A DNA stretch of 42,395 bases from Halopseudomonas pelagia CL-AP6 (GTDB lineage Bacteria; Pseudomonadota; Gammaproteobacteria; Pseudomonadales; Pseudomonadaceae): contig NZ_AROI01000051.1 in NCBI RefSeq assembly GCF_000410875.1, forward strand, positions 1-42,395, given 5' to 3'. The notes under the pieces are model-generated. The model made no database searches. It saw only the letters and a list, made by a program, of their open reading frames with translations, and was not told the DNA's origin. Positions 37,948 through 42,395 of this stretch are shown piece after piece. The position numbers and the translations under genes were made by a program. Numbering within the stretch: the first letter of the stretch is position 1; every line of letters begins with the position of its first letter.

Positions 37948-38333
37948 ACCAAGCAATCAAAGTCAGGCGGCGCGCTTTTTCGGTAGTTCCTGACGATATC
38001 CTGGCTGATGAGCGGCTTAGCTGGCGGGCTCGCGTTTTGCTCGCCTGGATGCTTGGAAGAAGCCCGGACTTCGATCTGCGAATCTGGTATATCCGTAAGG
38101 TCTTTCGGATTAGCCAGCAGCAGTGGGTGAAAGCGCGCAAGGAAATGCAGGCGGTTGGTTATTTCCAGCAAGAGCGAATCCAGGGCGAGAAGGGGCGACT
38201 GCAATGGGTCCACTTTGTCACCGATTCCCCAGCACCGCCATCCCCCCAAAAACCACCTAATGGTAAACCATCTGATAGTGAGCAATCGGATGGACCGCCA
38301 ACGTATGGTAAATCGGGGGGTAAACCAATATGA
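37944..38333 (+). CDS. Predicted winged-helix/replication-initiator-like protein
   Basis: The 129-residue protein has the pattern AFSVVPDDILADERLSWRARVLLAWMLGRSPDF followed by WYIRKVFRISQQQWVKARKEMQAVGYF, which is a winged-helix domain as seen in DnaD/replication-O-like proteins and in plasmid regulators. The C-terminal 40 residues are Pro/Ser/Gly-rich and disordered. It is translationally coupled to the HTH gene (ATGA) and to the next small frame (ATGA). Function, whether replication or regulation, is not known. Confidence 0.6.
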   Translation: MNQAIKVRRRAFSVVPDDILADERLSWRARVLLAWMLGRSPDFDLRIWYIRKVFRISQQQWVKARKEMQAVGYFQQERIQGEKGRLQWVHFVTDSPAPPSPQKPPNGKPSDSEQSDGPPTYGKSGGKPI

Positions 38334-38467
38334 GTGTTACCAACAGGAGTACTACCAAGAAGAGAGAACTACTAAGAGTCTTGCAAGCCGAGCCTCAACA
38401 CACCGCCCCCTGGCCCGTTCCGGGCATGGGCGAGAAAGGCGCCTGCGGCGCGGTTTCGTCCGATTAA
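38330..38467 (+). CDS. Small ORF of unknown function
   Basis: A 45-codon frame starts with an ATG overlapping the previous stop (ATGA), a sign of translational coupling. It begins MSVTNRSTTKKRELLRVLQ, a basic, helical stretch. Its 3' half runs through the structured repeat copy at 38400-38451, so this part may be constrained by structure and not by protein. I recognise no family. It may not be a real gene. Confidence 0.3.
   Translation: MSVTNRSTTKKRELLRVLQAEPQHTAPWPVPGMGEKGACGAVSSD
38400..38451 (+). repeat. Structured repeat, copy 1
   Basis: The order is ACxCCGCCCCC, a hairpin GCCCG-TTC-CGGGC (38413-38425), the linker ATGGGCGAGAAAG, and a hairpin GCGCC-TGC-GGCGC (38439-38451). A second copy in opposite orientation lies at 41812-41853. 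The two share the linker and both hairpin positions, while the stem bases differ in a compensatory way. It lies 270-540 bp before the secretion cassette. Confidence 0.6.
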
Positions 38468-38485
38468 CTCAAAGGAACCGAGAGT

Positions 38486-38749
38486 TTGAGACCTTCGCAT
38501 ACGATTTATTATCGTGACATTGATAGTTACTGCGACAGTCTTGATCGAATAGGAGACGTGAAAGTTATCTTGAAAGCCAGTCGAATTGACGGCTACGCAC
38601 TCTGGATTGAAAACGTCGGGGATATACGAAAGGTCGTTGATGATCGCGGTAACCAGGTCTGGTTTAGAACAGTAGACCAAGCGTTGGATGAGCTCATTAA
38701 CATTCCGTATTTAAGCAACCAGATTATTGTTGATCGTACTAGCTGGTGA
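38486..38749 (+). CDS. Hypothetical small protein
   Basis: An 87-codon frame begins with TTG at 38486, with GGAAC at 38473-38477 as a likely ribosome site. The protein (MRPSHTIYYRDIDSYCDSLD, later VKVILKASRIDGYALWIENVGD, then VWFRTVDQALDELINI) has alternating strands and helices and no signal peptide. The middle and end resemble small DUF6482-type proteins of Pseudomonas, but I am not certain. It lies between the regulators and the secretion genes. Confidence 0.55.
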   Translation: MRPSHTIYYRDIDSYCDSLDRIGDVKVILKASRIDGYALWIENVGDIRKVVDDRGNQVWFRTVDQALDELINIPYLSNQIIVDRTSW

Positions 38750-38977
38750 CGCTGAGGATTGCGATCAGTAATTTTTTATTTGGGTATCGCCCATCTGCTT
38801 GACCGGCTCCGCGCTGCGCCCGGTATGACCTGCTGGAATAGACGGCATGACTATGCGGAAAGGCGCGTTGTGATAGCCCGCAAGGGTGCGCTCCCGGATG
38901 GGGAGCAAGACCGCTGCTGATGTGGCGGAATGGCTGAAAGGCCCGATGCCCTCCTTCATCGAAAAGGAGTGGTAAAT
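38750..38977 (+). promoter_or_regulatory. Leader region of the secretion cassette
   Basis: This 228-bp region before virB5 has no credible gene (a 64-codon minus-strand frame was rejected). It has an AT-rich start (38770-38779) and several short stems, the clearest being GCTCCC (38890-38895) with GGGAGC (38901-38906). The words GCGGAAAGGCGCG at about 38859 resemble the linker of the structured repeat. A strong Shine-Dalgarno AAAAGGAG is at 38962-38969. It is probably the 5' leader of the virB5 operon; no promoter hexamers are certain. Confidence 0.4.
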
Positions 38978-39697
38978 ATGAAATACCCCAAAGCCTTTCC
39001 GGCTATTACCTTCGCATGTTCGGTATTGCTAAGTGGGCACGCGTCGGCGCAGATACCTGTAACCGATGTGGCGCTGAACGGGCAGACCACTGCCAATCAA
39101 GCCGCGACGATGGCTCAATGGGCCCAGCAGCTCGTCGAGATGAAAAATCAATACGACCAGATGCAGCGCGACTATGCAGCCCTCACGGGTTCGCGTGGTC
39201 TGGGCACGATCATGAATGACCCTTCATTGCGGGATTACCTGCCCAATGATTGGCAAGGAGTATATGACTCCGTGAAAAGCCAGGGGTATTCCGGTCTTAG
39301 CGGTACTGCAGCGACGGTCTACAACCAAAACCGGATTTATGATTCCTGTGCGCATATCTCGATGGCCGACCAGCGGACGCTGTGCGAAGCCAGGGCGGTA
39401 AAAGCTTCCCAGGACAAAGGTTTCGCCCTGGACGCCTACAACGCCGCAAAGGGTCGCCTGATACAAATTGACCAGCTTATGGGCCAGATCAATGCGACAG
39501 ATGATCCTAAGTCCATTGCAGAGCTGCAGGGCCGCATTCAAGCGGAACAGGCAATGATCCAGAACGAGCAAACCAAGCTGCAGCTTTACGACATGGTTGC
39601 TCAAGCCGAGGATCGCATTCAACAGCAGCAGCAGATTGAACTGAATGCGGAAAGCCATGCACGACGCGGCTGGCTTCAGCCCCAGATCGCCGAATGA
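38978..39697 (+). CDS. virB5: VirB5/TrbJ-type T4SS minor pilin
   Basis: VirB5 proteins sit at the tip of the conjugative pilus and help recognise recipient cells. The 239-residue product has a signal peptide (AFPAITFACSVLLSGHASAQ) followed by IPVTDVALNGQTTANQAATM and a helical body rich in Gln (WAQQLVEMKNQYDQMQRDYA, LIQIDQLMGQINATDDPKSI, ELQGRIQAEQAMIQNEQTKL). Two cysteines (IYDSCAHISMADQRTLCEA) could form a disulfide. The start is the ATG at 38978, after AAAGGAG; an upstream ATG at 38930 precedes the ribosome site and has no signal peptide directly after it. Confidence 0.88.
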   Translation: MKYPKAFPAITFACSVLLSGHASAQIPVTDVALNGQTTANQAATMAQWAQQLVEMKNQYDQMQRDYAALTGSRGLGTIMNDPSLRDYLPNDWQGVYDSVKSQGYSGLSGTAATVYNQNRIYDSCAHISMADQRTLCEARAVKASQDKGFALDAYNAAKGRLIQIDQLMGQINATDDPKSIAELQGRIQAEQAMIQNEQTKLQLYDMVAQAEDRIQQQQQIELNAESHARRGWLQPQIAE

Positions 39698-39710
39698 GGA
39701 GCGCTTGAAC

Positions 39711-40190
39711 ATGATCACCTATCTACACCTACCGATAATGGCAATTGCCTTTTTCATTCTCCTAGCGACATGGCGCTTCTGGTCTTGCATCAACCGAATG
39801 GGCTTCGTGAAAGAGGTCAGTCGACGTGCGCCTTGGATGCTTCAAGGGGATGTGATCGCGAGCATCTTGGCGCTAATGCCGTTCATGTTGGCCTCGGTTG
39901 ATTGGGCAGACGTGACGCTGCCTCAGCAGAGCAGGCCGGCGGCGTCCTACGTCACAGTGTTTTTATCTCTAGGCTGTCTACTCGGCTGCATGTTTATTTT
40001 GCGCCAGTCTGGTGAACGCTTCGCCGGTCATTGGGCCGGTACGCGGGAAAGCGCCCTGCGCACTATTGCAGCGCTACGCATTATCGACGCAGCGGAGCTG
40101 ACTTATGCCCTTGACGTGGCACGGCAGCACCAAGCACGGCCCGTCTCTGGTCGTGTCATCGAGGTTGAAGCGCGGGAGGAACGGCAATGA
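39711..40190 (+). CDS. Membrane protein of unknown function in T4SS cassette
   Basis: The 159-residue protein has three hydrophobic segments: LPIMAIAFFILLATWRFW, VIASILALMPFMLASVDW and VTVFLSLGCLLGCMFIL. A charged C-terminal tail follows (RESALRTIAALRIIDAAELT, ending EVEAREERQ). I recognise no family. Its place between virB5 and eexN suggests an accessory role in mating or exclusion. GAGGA lies 11 bp before the ATG. It overlaps the eexN start by ATGA. Confidence 0.75.
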   Translation: MITYLHLPIMAIAFFILLATWRFWSCINRMGFVKEVSRRAPWMLQGDVIASILALMPFMLASVDWADVTLPQQSRPAASYVTVFLSLGCLLGCMFILRQSGERFAGHWAGTRESALRTIAALRIIDAAELTYALDVARQHQARPVSGRVIEVEAREERQ

Positions 40191-40447
40191 GAAAGCTCAC
40201 CCTCTTCCTGTTCATCGCGGTCTTACTGGCTGGCTGTGACGAAAACACGGCGGTTCAAACCGTTGATTGGTACAAGGCACACGATACAGAAAGAAAAGAC
40301 ATGATCGCCAAGTGCAAGAGCAGCCCCGGCGAACTTGCAGCCTCGCCCAACTGCATCAACGCGCAGCAGGCACAGAACGAAAAAGATCTATCACGGCGTG
40401 GTTATTTGAAGTTGCCGCCGGTCAATTCCAGCAAGCAGGGAGAATGA
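40187..40447 (+). CDS. eexN: EexN-family entry-exclusion lipoprotein
   Basis: Entry-exclusion proteins stop a cell from receiving a second copy of the same element. The 86-residue product has a lipobox (LFIAVLLAGCDENT, Cys17) with Asp at +2, which keeps it in the inner membrane. It is followed by the EexN pattern VDWYKAHDTERKDMIAKCKS, then GELAASPNCINAQQAQ. It is coupled to the gene before it (ATGA) and followed by virB6 after 1 bp. The order virB5-eex-virB6 is also that of the IncN plasmid pKM101 (traC-eex-traD). Confidence 0.9.
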   Translation: MRKLTLFLFIAVLLAGCDENTAVQTVDWYKAHDTERKDMIAKCKSSPGELAASPNCINAQQAQNEKDLSRRGYLKLPPVNSSKQGE

Positions 40448-40448
40448 C

Positions 40449-41528
40449 ATGGACCCGATGATTTTTCAGTTCATAGGCCAATACCTGGATGCGGCGCTAG
40501 ATCCTTTCATAAGCGGAACCGTGGGTGAGGTGATTTCGACCTTTACTCTATTTTTCATCACCGGAGCCACCATACATTTGACGCTGTTGGGCTACTCCAT
40601 CGGATGGGGTTACGTCGAGCTTCCCTTCTCGACGTTTATAAAAATATGCGTCAAATACCTGTTCATAGCTGCTGTGGCACTGAACGCTTCGACCTATTCG
40701 GCCTGGGTGGTCGAAAGCATCCACTCGCTGGAGACCGGCATTACATCGGCCTTTGCGGGAACGGGTGGCGGGGCAGATCCAACCTCGGTTTACTCGGTCG
40801 TAGATAGGGCTCTTGGCGAAGGGTGGGGTATAGCGGCTGATTTGTGGGAGAAGGCCGGTAACCGTGGCATAACCGAAATAGGAACAATGGTCGGAGAATA
40901 CTTCAACGCTGCCCTCATTGCGCTTGCAACGGGTCTTATCGGGGTCCCGGCAGGAGGCATGATCGTCGTTGCAAAAGCTGCTCTGACAATCATGCTTGGT
41001 ATAGGCCCGGTGTTCGTCGCGCTGCTGCTCTGGCCTGCCACGTCTAAATTCTTTGATAGCTGGTTTGGTCAGGTGATGACATACGTACTGCGTATCGCTT
41101 TAGTGGCAGCGGTCATGGGTCTGGCATTCAAGGGCTTTGACGCTGTGATTAATAGCGTCGATTTGGACAGCGACCAAAACACGCTGTTTACCTCATTGGT
41201 GCTTGTTACCTTCACAGTGGTCATGTTCTGGCTGTTGGCCGAAGCCAACAATGTGGCTGGCCAGCTCGCGGGCGGTATCAGCAGCGGGGCGGTGACGCTA
41301 CGAGGAATGGCGCAAGGGACCATGGCTCCAATGCGCACGGCGGCCAATGTCGTGAATGGCCAAAGCACCAGACGAGACATGCAATCAGGCATGATGGTTA
41401 CTGCGGGCCGTTCTAACCATTTGATTGCGGGTAACACCATGTGGAACCCAGCCTATCGCCAGCACGTAATGCAAAACCTAGGGAAAAACTGGGGTCGTGC
41501 TCGCGGTGGGAAGGTCAACCAAGGTTGA
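40449..41528 (+). CDS. virB6: VirB6/TrbL-type T4SS inner-membrane protein
   Basis: VirB6 is the polytopic inner-membrane subunit of the conjugative channel. The 359-residue protein has several hydrophobic segments, among them STFTLFFITGATIHLTLLGY, IALATGLIGVPAGGMIVVAK and LFTSLVLVTFTVVMFWLLAE, and the family core LTIMLGIGPVFVALLLWPAT, then FFDSWFGQVMTYVLRIAL. The C-terminal part is hydrophilic (QSTRRDMQSGMMVTAGRSNH). Among known exclusion systems the partner of the Eex protein is usually an inner-membrane channel subunit, so VirB6 and EexN may work together. No other virB gene follows within the window. Confidence 0.9.
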   Translation: MDPMIFQFIGQYLDAALDPFISGTVGEVISTFTLFFITGATIHLTLLGYSIGWGYVELPFSTFIKICVKYLFIAAVALNASTYSAWVVESIHSLETGITSAFAGTGGGADPTSVYSVVDRALGEGWGIAADLWEKAGNRGITEIGTMVGEYFNAALIALATGLIGVPAGGMIVVAKAALTIMLGIGPVFVALLLWPATSKFFDSWFGQVMTYVLRIALVAAVMGLAFKGFDAVINSVDLDSDQNTLFTSLVLVTFTVVMFWLLAEANNVAGQLAGGISSGAVTLRGMAQGTMAPMRTAANVVNGQSTRRDMQSGMMVTAGRSNHLIAGNTMWNPAYRQHVMQNLGKNWGRARGGKVNQG

Positions 41529-41625
41529 GGAAATATTCATCAACTCCCAGATCGTTGGGCGTCGGGCAATGCAAAGCTGCGTTGTCTGGCGAATGGCCGC
41601 TCAGGGTGGCTAGTAGGTAGCGCCA

Positions 41626-41718
41626 ATGGTCAACAACACCACAGCTTATGAATGGCTCCATCAGAACGCCTTGGTGCCAGCAGCGTAGTAGTAATAGTAG
41701 TAATACTATTATTACTAC
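41626..41718 (+). other. Short ORF followed by six stop codons and a hairpin
   Basis: The frame ATG 41626 encodes 20 residues (MVNNTTAYEWLHQNALVPAA) and then reads TAG TAG TAA TAG TAG TAA. The stop run overlaps the 5' arm of a 14-bp stem (GTAGTAATAGTAGT at 41688-41701, ACTATTATTACTAC at 41705-41718, loop AAT), which has one G-U pair in the plus-strand RNA. The two arms are trinucleotide-like. A leader peptide or a simple-sequence accident are both possible. Confidence 0.35.
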
Positions 41719-41811
41719 AGAGGCGAGAGAGTTTTATCGGAATCAGCATCCCGCTCTTCAGCCAATAGACGTTTGGCTTCAATTTACAAAACCTCCAGGG
41801 ATTTTGCGTAT

Positions 41812-41853
41812 GCGGCGCAGCCGCCTTTCTCGCCCCGCACTGCGGGGGCGGCG
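41812..41853 (-). repeat. Structured repeat, copy 2 (inverted)
   Basis: On the minus strand it reads CACGCCGCCCC, a hairpin CCCCGCA-G-TGCGGGG (41847-41833), the linker GGCGAGAAAG, then a hairpin GCGGC-TGC-GCCGC (41824-41812). Against copy 1 the last 23 bases agree at 21, and the two differences exchange both sides of one base pair in the second stem. The first stem has a different sequence but is also perfectly paired. Confidence 0.6.
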
Positions 41854-42070
41854 TGATAACCATTTGTCCTGCTTCGCGTTGACAAGCCGCGAATCTCGTT
41901 TCACTTCTGTTCAAGGTCAGGGCGGTTTTACAAAAGGGCTGATTACGGGCTTGATTGAGAGTGCTATTGCCGCGATGAAGAAATTGGGCCAGTTGAGCTA
42001 ATGCCTAAATTTCTGTTCCCAGCAAGACAGCTTCAGCGTGTGGAAGCCTTTGGTGCTAGGGGCATAAATC

Positions 42071-42086
42071 CTTCGTCATGACGAAG
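42071..42086. repeat. 16-bp perfect palindrome
   Basis: CTTCGTCATGACGAAG is its own reverse complement, with no loop. It lies 102 bp before the ATG of the ribbon-helix-helix gene. It may be an operator for that protein or a site for another dimeric DNA-binding protein. Confidence 0.5.
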
Positions 42087-42187
42087 AAAGTAGAGGGGGG
42101 TGTGGGCTAATGCAGGATAGGCATGCGCCGGTAAAGTGTGGTTCACTACGTATATCGTGAATCATTGATACCGAACGAGGGAGGCAC

Positions 42188-42395
42188 ATGCCGCGCAAAC
42201 CTAGCATCGGCGCTACAAGGGACAGCGCCGTTTACCGTATACGCATACCGGCTGACCTGAAATCGGAATGGGAAGTGCACTGCGAGAAAAAAGGCTGCTC
42301 GCAGCACAGCATGATCCGAGCCCTAATGCGTTACACCATTCAAGATGAAATACCCTCGGACGTTAAAGATTGGATTGCGTATTCCGGCGAACGTG
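42188..42395 (+). CDS. Ribbon-helix-helix DNA-binding protein (partial)
   Basis: The gene starts at ATG 42188 after AGGGAGG and runs off the window after 69 residues. VYRIRIPADLKSEWEVHCEK is the beta strand and first helix of a ribbon-helix-helix domain, and CSQHSMIRALMRYTIQDE the second helix. Such proteins in mobile elements are either transcription repressors or relaxosome accessory proteins that bind the transfer origin (MobC/TraJ type). The position after a mating cassette suits the second. The sequence TATACGCATACC (42238-42249), which encodes YRIRIP, equals 12 bases of the inverted repeat at 37538-37549. Confidence 0.7.
   Translation, partial: MPRKPSIGATRDSAVYRIRIPADLKSEWEVHCEKKGCSQHSMIRALMRYTIQDEIPSDVKDWIAYSGER

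Larger units (their letters stand above)
41529..42187. other. Gene-poor stretch with structured repeats
   Basis: This 659-bp stretch between virB6 and the ribbon-helix-helix gene holds no gene I can support. It contains a 20-codon frame ending in six stop codons with a hairpin (41626-41718), copy 2 of the structured repeat (41812-41853), a 40-codon frame from TTG 41879 to 42001 (ends GGFTKGLITGLIESAIAAMK), a 26-codon frame overlapping its stop as TAATG (42001-42081), and a perfect 16-bp palindrome (42071-42086). The frames could be remnants of a decayed gene. Confidence 0.5.

Noticed and set aside
38765..38959. 64-codon minus-strand frame in the virB5 leader
   Set aside because: It has no ribosome site or recognisable domain, and is opposite to the direction of the flanking genes.
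41648..42001. 117-codon plus-strand and 94-codon minus-strand frames after virB6
   Set aside because: Both cross the hairpin with trinucleotide repeats and the structured repeat and look like chance frames. Only the last 40 codons of the plus frame might be a remnant.
36281..42395. Prophage
   Set aside because: An integrase and small regulators are present, but there are no structural, packaging or lysis genes. The secretion and exclusion genes point to a conjugative or mobilisable element.

Overview
The window reads as a chromosomal segment of a Pseudomonas-type gammaproteobacterium, possibly of the Halopseudomonas (P. pertucinogena) group. That placement rests on gene order and protein sequence read by eye; no database search was run. 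The order ubiD-rho-trxA / ppx / ppk-hemB ... yheS ... algP-algQ-dsbB is the arrangement I know from the Pseudomonas rho-algQ region. From 1 to about 35.9 kb the window is compact, GC-rich core genome.

Layout of the core. (1) 1-3757, minus strand: a partial 2Fe-2S flavin reductase, ubiD (ubiquinone decarboxylase), rho and trxA. (2) 3895-9918: ppx and ppk, which make and degrade polyphosphate and converge with overlapping 3' ends, then hemB and a membrane diguanylate cyclase. (3) 10.1-14.6 kb: a DUF6436 thioredoxin-like protein, a YaiI protein, a short-chain dehydrogenase, the ABC-F protein YheS and a TIGR02444 protein. (4) 14.6-18.1 kb, minus strand: AlgP-like and AlgQ/Rsd regulators, a DUF3833 lipoprotein, DsbB, SecB, GrxC and a membrane rhodanese. 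(5) 18.3-23.4 kb, plus strand: gpmI, envC, a CtpA-type protease and a YibQ-type polysaccharide deacetylase, a cell-envelope block. (6) 23.4-26.3 kb, minus strand: hisB-hisH-hisA-hisF. (7) 26.4-31.2 kb, plus strand: an LhgO-like oxidase, AsmA, mutY and yggX, followed by tRNA-Phe. (8) 31.7-35.9 kb: a four-gene polar amino-acid ABC importer and a methyltransferase. A DnaA-box cluster and tRNA-Thr follow.

From tRNA-Thr (36.2 kb) to the right edge the window enters an integrated mobile element. A TTG-start tyrosine integrase lies 108 bp past the tRNA. It is followed by an AT-rich regulatory gap with a 16-bp inverted repeat, two small DNA-binding proteins, two small unknown ORFs, and a short type IV secretion cassette: virB5, an unknown membrane protein, an eexN entry-exclusion lipoprotein and virB6. 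A gene-poor stretch and the start of a ribbon-helix-helix gene end the window. The right end of the element is outside the window.

The most interesting points are these. The conjugation cassette appears here without the rest of a type IV secretion system. It is flanked by two inverted copies of a structured sequence whose stem differences are compensatory. An array of CCGG tetrads with an exact 8-bp pitch lies upstream of the amino-acid importer. A DnaA-box cluster sits beside tRNA-Thr. Six consecutive in-frame stop codons form one arm of a hairpin.
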